Made by a program: the position numbers and the translations under genes
Shown: positions 25,470 to 34,862 of the stretch, one piece after another
Position numbering within the stretch: position 1 is the first letter of the stretch
Layout: every line of letters begins with the position of its first letter
NCBI RefSeq assembly: GCF_900167085.1
Contig: NZ_FUXA01000012.1
Span: 16,677-80,676 of the forward strand
Length of the DNA: 64,000 nt
Direction: 5' to 3'
Origin: Eubacterium ruminantium
Lineage (GTDB): Bacteria; Bacillota; Clostridia; Lachnospirales; Lachnospiraceae
The notes under the pieces: generated by a model
What the model saw: only the letters and a program-made list of their open reading frames with translations
Database searches by the model: none
Told to the model about the DNA's origin: nothing

Positions 25470-25614
25470 AACGATGAACTGCCGTAGACAGCGGGTGCCG
25501 CGAGGCGTAATGAGTTTTGGCTCGCCTGCCGAGGAAAGAATCGTTTTTGATTATTATTAATTATGACGAATTTCAACTTCCGTACGGTATAGTATGGAAG
25601 TTTTTCTTTTTTTA
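25470..25614 (+). promoter_or_regulatory. Ribosomal protein L10 leader RNA with attenuator hairpin
   Basis: The transcript leader carries the hallmark blocks of the L10 leader (CCGTAGACAGCGGGTGCCG, then CTCGCCTGCCGAGGA). It folds around these and is bound by the L10-L12 complex for autoregulation in other Firmicutes. It ends in an 11-bp stem (25575-25585 with 25592-25602) followed by a T-rich run, so control is probably by premature termination. Confidence 0.88.
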
Positions 25615-25654
25615 AAGCGCAGTCATTATTATTCTAATAAGGAGGACGCGTGAA

Positions 25655-26146
25655 ATGGCAAAGGTAGAACTTAAGGCACCTATCGTTGAAGAGATTAAAG
25701 CTACTATCGATGGTGCAGCATCAGTTGTTCTTGTTGATTATCTTGGTCTTACAGTTGAGCAGGATACAAATCTTCGTAGAGCTCTCAGAAAAGAAGAGAT
25801 TACATACAAAGTATACAAGAATACACTTATTAAGCGTGCTATTGAAGGTACAGAGTTCGAAAGCCTTTCTAAGGATCTTGAGGGACCTACAGCAATAGTT
25901 GTATCAAAGAATGATGCTACAGCTCCAGCAAGAGTTATAGCTGAATTTGCTAAGACAGCTGATAAGCTTAATCTTAAGTCAGGTGTTGTTGAAGGTACAT
26001 ACTATGATGCTAAGGGTATTGAAGTAATCGCTCAGATTCCATCAAGAGAGACTCTTCTTTCAAGACTTCTTGGAAGCTTACAGTCACCTATCGCAAATCT
26101 TGCTCGTGTTATCAATCAGGTTGCAGAGCAGAAAGCAGAGGCTTAA
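25655..26146 (+). CDS. rplJ: 50S ribosomal protein L10
   Basis: L10 forms the base of the ribosomal stalk, binding 23S rRNA and the L7/L12 dimers. The N-terminal rRNA-binding domain (VVLVDYLGLTVEQDTNLRRA, YKVYKNTLIKRA) and the C-terminal helix that holds L12 (ANLARVINQVAEQKAEA) are visible. Length of 163 is normal. GGAGG precedes the ATG. Expression is controlled by the leader directly upstream. Confidence 0.98.
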   Translation: MAKVELKAPIVEEIKATIDGAASVVLVDYLGLTVEQDTNLRRALRKEEITYKVYKNTLIKRAIEGTEFESLSKDLEGPTAIVVSKNDATAPARVIAEFAKTADKLNLKSGVVEGTYYDAKGIEVIAQIPSRETLLSRLLGSLQSPIANLARVINQVAEQKAEA

Positions 26147-26214
26147 TTATTTTAGCCTATGTATCAGTAATGGGTTTGGCCCAAGTAAATTAATCAATTT
26201 TGGAGGATAAAAAA

Positions 26215-26586
26215 ATGACTATTGAAGAATTAGTAGCAGAGATTGACAAGTTATCAGTTCTTGAATTAAATGATCTTGTTAAGGCAATTGAAGAGAAGTA
26301 TGGTGTTTCAGCAGCAGCTGGTGTTGTAGTTGCAGCAGCAGGTGCAGGTGCAGCTGACGGAGCAGCAGCAGAGAAGGATTCATTCGATGTTGAGCTTACA
26401 GATGTTGGAGCAAACAAGATTAAGGTTATCAAGGTTGTTCGTGAGATCACAGGTCTTGGACTTAAGGAAGCTAAGGAAGCTGTAGAAGGCGCTCCAAAGG
26501 TACTTAAGGAAGGTGCTGATAAGGCAGAAGCTGAAGATATGAAGGCTAAGCTTGAAGCTGAAGGAGCTAAGGTTACTCTTAAGTAA
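26215..26586 (+). CDS. rplL: 50S ribosomal protein L7/L12
   Basis: This is the stalk protein that recruits GTPase factors. It has an N-terminal dimerisation segment ([20 protein letters not shown]), an Ala/Gly-rich hinge, and the C-terminal factor-binding domain ([20 protein letters not shown]). The ATG at 26215 is used: GGAGG lies nine bases upstream, and an in-frame TTG within that ribosome binding site is not credible. The product is 123 residues, as usual. A strong terminator follows, so rpoB is not in the same simple transcript. Confidence 0.98.
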   Translation: MTIEELVAEIDKLSVLELNDLVKAIEEKYGVSAAAGVVVAAAGAGAADGAAAEKDSFDVELTDVGANKIKVIKVVREITGLGLKEAKEAVEGAPKVLKEGADKAEAEDMKAKLEAEGAKVTLK

Positions 26587-26619
26587 TTGATCCTTATATA
26601 GATTCATATTTGAATTATC

Positions 26620-26659
26620 ACGGGTATATATTCTTTATTGAATGTATACCCGTTTTTTC
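26620..26659 (+). terminator. Terminator of rplJL
   Basis: A 14-position stem (26620-26633 with 26640-26653) ending in ACCCG is followed by TTTTTTCTTT. Confidence 0.9.
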
Positions 26660-26694
26660 TTTGAAAATAAACAGTATTTTTGCTCTTTACTTAC

Positions 26695-26723
26695 TTGAAG
26701 AAATTATTTAGAAGATATAGAAT
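26695..26723 (+). promoter_or_regulatory. Promoter of the ABC uptake operon
   Basis: TTGAAG (26695-26700), 17 bases, TAGAAT (26718-26723), about 30 bases before the lipoprotein start. Confidence 0.55.
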
Positions 26724-26756
26724 AAAAATATTGATTTGGAAAGAAGAGTGATAATA

Positions 26757-27749
26757 ATGAAGAAAAAAATTTCGGTTATATTTCTGCTTTGCCTTTTGAT
26801 AATGTGTATTTCTGCCTGCTCAAATTCTAAAAAAACCGGTGATAATAAGGGCGATAACAAAAAGACCGGTAATGTTGAGGTTAGAGTAGGTTCGCTAAAG
26901 GGGCCGACTTCTATAGGACTTGTGAATCTTATGAAGGATTCGGAAGAAGGTAAAACCGAAGGAAAGTATTCATTTAAAATATCAGGGCAGGCCGATGAGA
27001 TAACTTCCATGCTTGTTTCCGGCGAACTTGATGTTGCTTTGGTTCCCGCTAATGCAGCTTCTGTTTTATATAATAAAACCAATAATATTGAAGTTCTTGA
27101 TATAAATACGCTTGGGGTTCTTTACTGTGTCACGGGTGACGAGAGTATATCGTCCATAAATGATCTTGAAGGGAAAAATGTTATTTCCATGGGACAGGGC
27201 ACAACTCCTGAGTTTGTATTTAGATATCTTTTGAAAAAATCCGGTGTTAAAAAATGCGACATAACTTTTGTATCTGAGGCAAATGAAGCGGCAGCGCTTC
27301 TTATGGAAGATCCGAAGCGTATAGCAATACTTCCTCAGCCTTTTACAACGGTTGCAATTAAGAAAAATGATAAAATTAAAGAAGTATTTTCTTTAACCGA
27401 TGAGTGGAAAAGATTATCCGGTAATGATTCTTTTGTGACGGGTGTAACTGTTGTGAGAAAAGATTTCCTCCAGGACAATAAAGATGCGGTTCTTTTATTC
27501 ATGGAAGAACAGAAGAAGAGTACGGAAAGTCTTAGTGATGTAAAGAAATCGGCTGATCTTGTTGTGGAAAAAGGTATAATTGAAAATGCGGCAATCGCTG
27601 AGGAGGCGATTTCTAAATGTAACATCACATATATTGATGGTGATGAAATGAAGAAAAATCTTTCCGAGTATCTGAAGGTCTTATATGACAATTCACCTGA
27701 GGCGGTGGGAGGAAAGCTCCCTGAAGAAGATTTTTATTTCGCGAAATGA
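26757..27749 (+). CDS. ABC transporter substrate-binding lipoprotein (SsuA/Thi5/NMT1-like)
   Basis: This is an extracellular solute receptor. Its signal ends at lipobox Cys21 (CISAC), and a Lys/Gly/Asn-rich spacer precedes the mature domain, which begins VRVGSLKGPTSIGLVNLM. Further blocks of the NMT1/SsuA fold include SGELDVALVPANAA, INDLEGKNVISMGQGTTPEF and EEAISKCNITYID. Families with this fold carry nitrate, sulfonates, taurine or thiamine precursors; which applies here is not clear. ATG 26757 is chosen over an upstream TTG because it starts the signal peptide. It is followed by a permease and an ATPase gene. Confidence 0.88.
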   Translation: MKKKISVIFLLCLLIMCISACSNSKKTGDNKGDNKKTGNVEVRVGSLKGPTSIGLVNLMKDSEEGKTEGKYSFKISGQADEITSMLVSGELDVALVPANAASVLYNKTNNIEVLDINTLGVLYCVTGDESISSINDLEGKNVISMGQGTTPEFVFRYLLKKSGVKKCDITFVSEANEAAALLMEDPKRIAILPQPFTTVAIKKNDKIKEVFSLTDEWKRLSGNDSFVTGVTVVRKDFLQDNKDAVLLFMEEQKKSTESLSDVKKSADLVVEKGIIENAAIAEEAISKCNITYIDGDEMKKNLSEYLKVLYDNSPEAVGGKLPEEDFYFAK

Positions 27750-27760
27750 AAATTATATAT

Positions 27761-27840
27761 CGGGAATGATATGTTGCGCCGGCAGGATGATATACCGGAA
27801 ATGATATGTTGCACCGGCAGGATGATATGCGGAGATGATT
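27761..27840 (+). repeat. 35-bp tandem repeat between the binding protein and permease genes
   Basis: Two near-identical 35-bp copies (27761-27795 and 27796-27830; core ATGATATGTTGC-CCGGCAGGATGATAT) differ at three bases and are followed by the beginning of a third (GGAGATGAT). They are non-coding and end about 40 bases before the permease start. Confidence 0.8.
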
Positions 27841-27879
27841 CGTGATATAAGCATTATAAATTTGAGGCTGAAATAAATT

Positions 27880-28629
27880 ATGAAAAAAATTTTCATCATA
27901 ATATTTTGGATAGCAATATGGGAGATAATATCTTTACTGGTTAATAATCCTATTCTTATGGCAGGACCATACGAAACCGTTAAAGCAATCATAAATATGT
28001 TTGGCAAAACGGGATTTTACAGATCGGTATGGAATTCATTTTTTAATATTACTTGCGGGATTCTGATGGGAATAGTGCTGGGAACTCTATTATCGAGCAT
28101 TTCTGCAAAGTATGGTTTATTTGAAGATTTGATGGATCCTTTTGTCAAAGTACTAAGATCCATACCGATGGTCAGCTTTGTTGTAATAGTTTTATTATGG
28201 TGTGGAAACAGTCGCATATCCATGATCATATCGGCTCTTGTTACATTTCCTATTATTTATCTTTCGCTGCTTCAAGGCCTTAAAGGTATCGATGCAAAAA
28301 TGGTTGAAATGGCATCTGTATTTAAAATGAAGCCGCTTAATAAGATAAGATATATTTACATGCCTGGGCTGAGGACGTCCATCGAGAGTGCACTCATGCT
28401 CTCTGTCGGAATGGGATGGAGAAGCGGGGCGGCAGCTGAAGTGATAGGACAGCCTGTTTTAACAATGGGAAATGGGCTGTATCGTTCAAAGATCTTTCTT
28501 GAGACGGACAGATTATTTGCCTGGACTGTGATAATAATTCTGGTGGCAGCTTTATCTGAGAAAATGTTTAAATTTCTGATAGGTTTATTATATGGTTCTG
28601 ACAGCAAAAAATATAAAGAAAATATATAA
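27880..28629 (+). CDS. ABC transporter permease (SsuC-like)
   Basis: This 249-residue integral membrane protein of the BPD_transp_1 family has about six helices. The cytoplasmic EAA-type loop that contacts the ATPase reads EMASVFKMKPLNKIRYIYMP (about 148-167). An opening helix (IFIIIFWIAIWEIISLL) is typical of SsuC/TauC permeases. It works with the lipoprotein upstream and the ATPase downstream, whose gene it overlaps by 38 bases. I see only a weak ribosome binding site before its ATG (GAGGCTG at a long distance). Confidence 0.92.
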   Translation: MKKIFIIIFWIAIWEIISLLVNNPILMAGPYETVKAIINMFGKTGFYRSVWNSFFNITCGILMGIVLGTLLSSISAKYGLFEDLMDPFVKVLRSIPMVSFVVIVLLWCGNSRISMIISALVTFPIIYLSLLQGLKGIDAKMVEMASVFKMKPLNKIRYIYMPGLRTSIESALMLSVGMGWRSGAAAEVIGQPVLTMGNGLYRSKIFLETDRLFAWTVIIILVAALSEKMFKFLIGLLYGSDSKKYKENI

Positions 28630-29185
28630 TGACAAAGTGGTTCTTAGGGATGTGTCAGAGACGGTTGGATCAGGTAAGATACTTTATCTTAAGGGAGAGT
28701 CCGGAGCCGGCAAGACGACATTTCTTCGGATAATTATGGGGCTTGAAAAATATGATTCCGGTGAGCTCTTTTTTTCTAAAGAAAATGGTGATAAAGCAGG
28801 CGATATTTCAATCGGGGCTTCGTTCCAGGAAGACAGACTTTGTGAAGATATAAATGCTTTCACAAATATAAAGATAGCAAATCCCGGTGTGAAAGATAAA
28901 GATATAGCTTCGGATATAGAACGAATCCTTCCGGGACTTGATGATAAGAAAACTGTAAGTAAAATGTCGGGCGGAATGCGTAAAAGGATAAGCATCATAA
29001 GAGCATGTATAAGTGAAAGGGATTTATATATTCTTGATGAACCTTTTACCGGTCTTGATAAAGATAATATTCAAAGGGTAGCTGAATATATAAAAGAAAA
29101 AACAGGAAACGGCATACTGATAATGACGGGTCATAATGACGATCTGCCGGATATTTTCGGCGACATTATTGAGTTACAGTTATAG
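28592..29185 (+). CDS. ABC transporter ATP-binding protein
   Basis: This small ATPase of 197 residues (most SsuB-type proteins are about 240-260) lacks the usual C-terminal extension. Walker A GESGAGKTT, Q-loop ASFQEDRL, signature MSGGMRKR and Walker B LYILDEPFTGLD are all present; the switch His is in MTGHNDD. The start overlaps the permease end by 38 bases in another frame, indicating coupling. It powers uptake by the permease encoded just upstream. Confidence 0.92.
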   Translation: MVLTAKNIKKIYNDKVVLRDVSETVGSGKILYLKGESGAGKTTFLRIIMGLEKYDSGELFFSKENGDKAGDISIGASFQEDRLCEDINAFTNIKIANPGVKDKDIASDIERILPGLDDKKTVSKMSGGMRKRISIIRACISERDLYILDEPFTGLDKDNIQRVAEYIKEKTGNGILIMTGHNDDLPDIFGDIIELQL

Positions 29186-29295
29186 AGATGATAAGAAAAT
29201 TCATAACGCATGTCGTGTAAAAATGATAAAGAAATCTACAACCCGAGTTGTTGAAAACAATAAATATAAATTGCATTTATGCAGGAGGAAATGAC

Positions 29296-30780
29296 ATGGT
29301 TACTAATGATGAAGGAATAGTAAGTTTTAAACATAAGGTCATAGAAGAAGTTGCAAGACTCGCATGGAATGACGAACTTTCGGATGACTATTTCGACGAG
29401 TTGGTTTATAAACTTGTTCCGGGACCGAAAGCTACATTCAGATGCTGCATTTATAAAGAAAGAGAATTGGTTCGTCAGAGGATACGTCTTGCTATGGGAA
29501 AATGTCCGACGGCCGAAAAAGAAAAGACATCTTCGAATATCATACAGGTTCTTGATCCGGCATGTGACGAGTGTCCGATTGCATCATATATAGTTACGGA
29601 CAATTGTAGATTGTGTATGGGAAAAGCTTGCCTTAACTCATGTCATTTCGGGGCGATTTCTATAGGAAGAAACAGAAGTTATATCGATCCTGCAAAATGT
29701 AAAGAATGCGGAAAATGCGCTGCGGCATGTCCGTACAATGCCATTGCCCATCTTGAAAGACCTTGTAAGAAATCCTGTACAACAGGCGCTATTACATATG
29801 ATGAAGACGGTCTTTGTATAATTGATGAAGAAAAATGTGTTCAGTGCGGTCATTGCATACATTCGTGCCCGTTCGGCGCTATTTCATCAAAATCATATCT
29901 TGTGGATGTTATCAAAGCTATTAAGGCCGGCAAGAAAGTTATTGCCATGTGTGCACCTGCGACAGAAGGACAGTTCGGAAATGACATAACCATGGCTTCA
30001 ATCAAAAATGCTCTTATTAAAATGGGATTTGCTGATATGGTTGAAGTAGGGCTCGGTGCTGATATGACTGCTGCATTTGAAGCAAAAGAGTGGGCTGAAG
30101 CCCTTGAAGAAGGAAAGAAGATGACCACTTCTTGCTGTCCTGCATTTATAAATATGCTGAAGAAGCAATTCCCTGAGGAATTCGAGAAGAATAAATCAAC
30201 GACTGTATCTCCGATGTGTGCAGTATCGAGATATCTTAAAGCTGTTAATCCTGGATGCGTAACAGTATTCATCGGACCATGTATCGCAAAGAAAGCAGAA
30301 GCAGCTGATGAGTCGATTTCGGACAATGCTGATTATGTAATGACGTACGGAGAATTCAGAGCGCTTCTCAGGTCTAAGGATATGAAGCTTACACCTGTGG
30401 AAGGTGAGTATCAGGAGGCAACTGTCTGGGGCAAGAGATTTGCTTCATCCGGCGGAGTGGCAAATGCAGTTCTTGAGTGCATGCAGGAAATGGGTGTTGA
30501 CACATCTGACATAAAATTAAGAAAATGCGCAGGTGGACAGGAATGCAGACAGGCACTTCTGCTTCTTAAGGCAGGAAGACTTCCGGAGGATTTCATCGAG
30601 GGTATGATGTGTCCGGGAGGCTGTGTCGGAGGACCTTCAAAGCATATGGCAGAAAATGAGATAACCAAGGCCAGAGAAGAACTACTATCGGCAGCAGATA
30701 AACGTAAGATTATAGAGAATCTGAAAAAATATCCTATCGATAAGTTTTCTATGTACAGAGATGGTCATATGGATAGTTAA
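29296..30780 (+). CDS. [FeFe]-hydrogenase, group B-like, with N-terminal Fe-S domains
   Basis: The 494-residue protein starts at ATG 29296 with GGAGG eight bases upstream; the frame is open 16 codons further without a ribosome binding site. Cys-rich ferredoxin segments occupy about residues 90-200 (CRLCMGKACLNSC, CKECGKCAAACP, CVQCGHCIHSCP). The H-cluster motifs are TSCCPAF (278-284), GPCIAKK (Cys329) and MMCPGGC (Cys439, Cys443). The second motif has Gly where classic group A enzymes have Met (MPCTAKK), matching the poorly studied group B. The conserved Cys that passes protons in group A can be sought in TSCC. It probably exchanges electrons with ferredoxin in the cytoplasm. Maturation genes hydEFG are not in the window. 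Confidence 0.88.
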   Translation: MVTNDEGIVSFKHKVIEEVARLAWNDELSDDYFDELVYKLVPGPKATFRCCIYKERELVRQRIRLAMGKCPTAEKEKTSSNIIQVLDPACDECPIASYIVTDNCRLCMGKACLNSCHFGAISIGRNRSYIDPAKCKECGKCAAACPYNAIAHLERPCKKSCTTGAITYDEDGLCIIDEEKCVQCGHCIHSCPFGAISSKSYLVDVIKAIKAGKKVIAMCAPATEGQFGNDITMASIKNALIKMGFADMVEVGLGADMTAAFEAKEWAEALEEGKKMTTSCCPAFINMLKKQFPEEFEKNKSTTVSPMCAVSRYLKAVNPGCVTVFIGPCIAKKAEAADESISDNADYVMTYGEFRALLRSKDMKLTPVEGEYQEATVWGKRFASSGGVANAVLECMQEMGVDTSDIKLRKCAGGQECRQALLLLKAGRLPEDFIEGMMCPGGCVGGPSKHMAENEITKAREELLSAADKRKIIENLKKYPIDKFSMYRDGHMDS

Positions 30781-30818
30781 TAGTATAGTAGAATAAAAAA
30801 AATTAGTAATAAAAAGTG

Positions 30819-30847
30819 TTGACATTGTTGACTTAAGATGATAAAAT
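30819..30847 (+). promoter_or_regulatory. Promoter of rpoBC
   Basis: TTGACA (30819-30824), 17 bases, TAAAAT (30842-30847). Confidence 0.75.
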
Positions 30848-30861
30848 CGTTATCTGTCATT

Positions 30862-30967
30862 ATGGGTTAATATGGGTTTATAGCCCATTAAGCCTAGACA
30901 GTAGGGTGAAAAGTGCGCTTTTTCACTCTATACTTGCGTTTTCTATGTTAAAAAACCTAGAAAATGC
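30862..30967 (+). promoter_or_regulatory. Structured rpoB leader with three hairpins
   Basis: Hairpins are visible at 30872-30888 (ATGGG/CCCAT), 30902-30930 (TAGGGTGAAAAG with CTTTTTCACTCTA) and 30936-30967 (GCGTTTTCTA with TAGAAAATGC). A second ATGGG at 30862-30866 could compete for the same CCCAT. None has a clear U-tract, so they look regulatory or stabilising rather than terminating. I do not know a named leader that fits. Confidence 0.5.
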
Positions 30968-31005
30968 ATTCATTTTAAAATATATTTCAAGGGGTGAATG
31001 CGTCG

Positions 31006-34000
31006 ATGAATAAGTACAGAATGCATCCTATCAAGTCCGGAAGAAGTACCAGAATGGGCTATTCCAACAAGAAGGAAGTTATTGACATGCCTAACCTTAT
31101 CGAGGTTCAGGTTAGTTCGTACGAATGGTTCCTTACCGAAGGGTTAAGAGAAGCGTTTGACGATATTTCTCCGATCACTGATTTTTCCGGTCAGTTGAGT
31201 CTGGAGTTTGTCGATTTTCAGTTGTGCAAAGATGATATCAAGTACACTATCGAAGAATGCAAGGAGAGAGATGCTACATATGCAGCTCCACTCAAAGTAA
31301 ATGTACGTCTTCATAATCATGAGACAGAAGAGATCAACCAGCATGAGATTTTCATGGGTGACCTTCCTCTTATGACAGAGACGGGTACTTTCGTCATCAA
31401 TGGTGCTGAGAGAGTTATAGTAAGTCAGTTAGTACGTTCTCCTGGAATTTACTTCTCAATCGGTCATGATAAGATTGGTAAGACTTTATATTCCAGCCAG
31501 GTTATTCCAAACAGAGGTGCATGGCTTGAGTATGAAACTGATTCCAATGATGTTTTTTATGTACGTGTAGATAGAACTAGAAAGGTTCCTATTTCTGTAT
31601 TTATACGTTCACTTGGTGTAGGAACTAATGAGGAAATACTTGAGCTTTTCGGTGAAGAGCCAAAGCTTATCGCCAGCTTTGAGAAGGATCCTTCAAGAAG
31701 CTATGAAGAAGGACTTCTTGAACTTTACAAGAAGATCAGACCGGGCGAACCTCTTGCTGTAGAAAGTGCTGAAAGCCTTGTAAACAGCATGTTCTTTGAT
31801 GTAAGAAGATATGATCTTGCCAAGGTTGGTAGATATAAATTCAATAAAAAGCTTGCTCTTAAGAATCGTATCGATGGTTTCATTCTCGCAGAGGATGTTA
31901 TCGATCCAACAACAGGCGAGCTCCTTTTTGCTGCAGGTGAGATTATTAACCGTGAATCTGCAGAAGTTATCCAGAACGCAGCAGTTCCTTACGTATTCGT
32001 ACAGACAGAAGAAAGAAATGTTAAGGTTCTTTCAAATATGGCTGTTGATATCCGTGAGTATGTTGATTTTGATCCTGCTGAGCTTGGTATCAATGAATAT
32101 GTATATTATCCTGTTCTTAAGAGACTTCTTGAGGAATATGACGACGCAGAAGACCTTAAGGAAGCAATCGAGAATAGCATAAATGATCTTATTCCTAAGC
32201 ATATTACTAAAGAAGATATATTTGCTTCTATTAACTACAATATGCATCTTGAGTATGGCGTTGGTAATGATGATGATATCGATCACCTCGGAAACAGACG
32301 TATCAGATCTGTAGGTGAACTTCTTCAGAATCAGTATCGTATCGGACTTTCAAGACTCGAGAGAGTTGTAAGAGAACGTATGACAACTCAGGATATTGAA
32401 AGCGTATCACCTCAATCACTTATAAATATTAAACCTGTTACAGCTGCAGTTAAGGAGTTCTTCGGTTCATCACAGCTTTCACAGTTCATGGATCAGAACA
32501 ACCCACTGTCAGAACTTACACATAAGAGACGTCTTTCAGCTCTCGGACCTGGTGGTCTTTCACGAGACAGAGCCGGATTCGAAGTTCGAGATGTTCACTA
32601 TACACATTACGGAAGAATGTGTCCTATCGAGACACCTGAAGGACCTAACATCGGTCTTATCAACTCACTTGCTACATTCGCAAGAATAAATGAGTATGGA
32701 TTTATCGAAGCACCTTACCGTGTAGTAGATAAGACAAACCCTGAGAATCCTATAGTTACTGAAGAAGTTGTATATCTTACAGCTGATGAAGAAGATAACT
32801 ATCATGTAGCTCAGGCTTCTGAAGCTCTTGATGAAGAAGGACACTTTGTAAGAAATAACGTAGCAGGACGTTTCAGAGAGGAAACAGCTGAGTTTGCTAA
32901 GAGTGAAATTGACCTTATGGACGTATCACCTCGTATGGTATTCTCAGTAGCTACATCAATGGTTCCTTTCCTTCAGAACGACGATGCTAACCGTGCCCTC
33001 ATGGGATCAAACATGCAGCGTCAGGCAGTGCCTCTTCTTAAGACTGATTCACCGGTTATCGGTACAGGTATGGAAGCTAAGGCTGCTGTAGACTCAGGTG
33101 TTTGTATAGTAGCTAAGCGTGATGGTGTTGTTGAATTATCATCAAGCGAAAAGATCGTTGTAAGAGCTGATGACGGAACAACAGATGAATATAACGTAAT
33201 TAAATTCGCCAGAAGTAACCAGGGTAACTGTATGAACCAGCATCCAATCGTTGTTGCAGGTGAGAAGGTTAAGGCCGGAGACGTTATCGCTGACGGTGCT
33301 TCTACATATAACGGAGAACTTGCTCTTGGTAAGAACCCTCTTATCGGATTCATGACATGGGAAGGTTACAACTACGAGGATGCCGTTCTTCTTTCAGAAA
33401 AGCTTGTTAAGGAAGATGTTTATACATCTGTTCATATAGAAGAATACGAAGTTGAATCAAGAGATACAAAGCTTGGTGCTGAAGAGATCACAAGAGACCT
33501 TGCAGGTCTTTCTCAGGATGCACTTAAGGACCTTGATGAAAATGGTATTATTCGTATCGGTGCCGAAGTTCGTGCCGGAGATATCCTTGTAGGTAAGGTT
33601 ACTCCTAAGGGAGAGACAGAGCTTACAGCAGAAGAGAGACTTCTTCGTGCAATCTTTGGTGAGAAGGCAAGAGAAGTAAGAGATACATCACTCAGAGTAC
33701 CACACGGTGCTTACGGTGTTGTTATGGATACAAAGGTATTTACAAGGGAGAATGGTGATGAACTTCCTCCTGGAGTAAATAAATCAGTTCGAGTTTACAT
33801 CGCTCAGAAGAGAAAGATTTCTGTAGGTGATAAGATGGCCGGACGTCATGGTAACAAGGGTGTCGTTTCAAGAGTACTTCCTGTTGAGGATATGCCATTC
33901 CTTCCAAACGGTAGACCTCTTGATATCGTACTTAACCCACTCGGCGTTCCTTCCCGTATGAACATCGGTCAGGTGCTCGAGCTTCACTTCGGTCTTGCTG

Positions 34001-34845
34001 CACAGGTTCTCGGATTTAAGGTTTCAACACCTATTTTCGACGGCGCAAATGAAAAAGATATCAGAGCTACCCTTGTAATGGCAAATGATTATGCCAATAC
34101 AGAATGGGAAGAATTCGAAGCAAAATATAAAGACAGCGTTGATCCTGAAGTTATGAAATATCTTTATGACAACAGAGATCACAGAGAAGAGTGGAAGGGT
34201 GTTCCTATCGATGAAACAGGTAAGGTAACACTTCGTGATGGACGTACAGGTGAGGAATTCCCATCACCGGTATCAATCGGTTACATGCATTATCTTAAAC
34301 TTCATCACCTTGTTGATGATAAGATCCATGCACGTTCAACAGGTCCTTACTCACTCGTAACACAGCAGCCACTCGGTGGTAAAGCTCAGTTCGGTGGACA
34401 GCGTTTCGGAGAAATGGAAGTTTGGGCTCTTGAGGCATATGGTGCTTCATATACACTTCAGGAGATCCTTACAGTTAAGTCCGATGACGTTACCGGACGT
34501 GTTAAGACATACGAAGCAATCATTAAGGGTGATAATATTCCTGAACCAGGTATTCCTGAGTCATTCAAGGTACTTCTTAAAGAGTTCCAGTCACTTGGTC
34601 TTGATGTAAGAGTACTTAAGGAAGACGGTGAAGAGATTGAACTCGGTGAATCAGTAGATTATGATCAGAATACTCGTAAATTCCTTGAGGGAGATGAGAA
34701 GTTCGGCGAAGATCTTGAGGCGCAAGGATATAGTGGTGTTGATGAAGAAGGCGAGCTTACATCCCTTGATGATGATTTCTCAGATGATTATTCTGATGAC
34801 TATGAAGACGATTATTCAGATGATAACAGTGATGATAACTACTAA
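31006..34845 (+). CDS. rpoB: RNA polymerase beta subunit
   Basis: This is the core transcription enzyme subunit (1279 residues). Typical blocks include the rifampicin-pocket region [20 protein letters not shown] followed by [13 protein letters not shown], and [15 protein letters not shown] near the active centre. ATG 31006 is preferred, with AAGGGGTGA eight bases upstream; a GTG four codons earlier lies within that ribosome binding site. The C-terminus is extended by an acidic tail of Asp/Ser/Tyr repeats ([19 protein letters not shown]), which is not part of the normal fold. It forms an operon with rpoC 17 bases downstream. Confidence 0.98.
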   Translation: MNKYRMHPIKSGRSTRMGYSNKKEVIDMPNLIEVQVSSYEWFLTEGLREAFDDISPITDFSGQLSLEFVDFQLCKDDIKYTIEECKERDATYAAPLKVNVRLHNHETEEINQHEIFMGDLPLMTETGTFVINGAERVIVSQLVRSPGIYFSIGHDKIGKTLYSSQVIPNRGAWLEYETDSNDVFYVRVDRTRKVPISVFIRSLGVGTNEEILELFGEEPKLIASFEKDPSRSYEEGLLELYKKIRPGEPLAVESAESLVNSMFFDVRRYDLAKVGRYKFNKKLALKNRIDGFILAEDVIDPTTGELLFAAGEIINRESAEVIQNAAVPYVFVQTEERNVKVLSNMAVDIREYVDFDPAELGINEYVYYPVLKRLLEEYDDAEDLKEAIENSINDLIPKHITKEDIFASINYNMHLEYGVGNDDDIDHLGNRRIRSVGELLQNQYRIGLSRLERVVRERMTTQDIESVSPQSLINIKPVTAAVKEFFGSSQLSQFMDQNNPLSELTHKRRLSALGPGGLSRDRAGFEVRDVHYTHYGRMCPIETPEGPNIGLINSLATFARINEYGFIEAPYRVVDKTNPENPIVTEEVVYLTADEEDNYHVAQASEALDEEGHFVRNNVAGRFREETAEFAKSEIDLMDVSPRMVFSVATSMVPFLQNDDANRALMGSNMQRQAVPLLKTDSPVIGTGMEAKAAVDSGVCIVAKRDGVVELSSSEKIVVRADDGTTDEYNVIKFARSNQGNCMNQHPIVVAGEKVKAGDVIADGASTYNGELALGKNPLIGFMTWEGYNYEDAVLLSEKLVKEDVYTSVHIEEYEVESRDTKLGAEEITRDLAGLSQDALKDLDENGIIRIGAEVRAGDILVGKVTPKGETELTAEERLLRAIFGEKAREVRDTSLRVPHGAYGVVMDTKVFTRENGDELPPGVNKSVRVYIAQKRKISVGDKMAGRHGNKGVVSRVLPVEDMPFLPNGRPLDIVLNPLGVPSRMNIGQVLELHFGLAAQVLGFKVSTPIFDGANEKDIRATLVMANDYANTEWEEFEAKYKDSVDPEVMKYLYDNRDHREEWKGVPIDETGKVTLRDGRTGEEFPSPVSIGYMHYLKLHHLVDDKIHARSTGPYSLVTQQPLGGKAQFGGQRFGEMEVWALEAYGASYTLQEILTVKSDDVTGRVKTYEAIIKGDNIPEPGIPESFKVLLKEFQSLGLDVRVLKEDGEEIELGESVDYDQNTRKFLEGDEKFGEDLEAQGYSGVDEEGELTSLDDDFSDDYSDDYEDDYSDDNSDDNY

Positions 34846-34862
34846 GGAAGGAGAACAGTTAG

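Noticed and set aside
29239-29256. Rex operator before the hydrogenase
   Set aside because: TTGTTGAAAACAA is a short inverted repeat with a 3-base centre, whereas Rex sites have TTGTTAA-N4-TTAACAA; the spacing does not fit.
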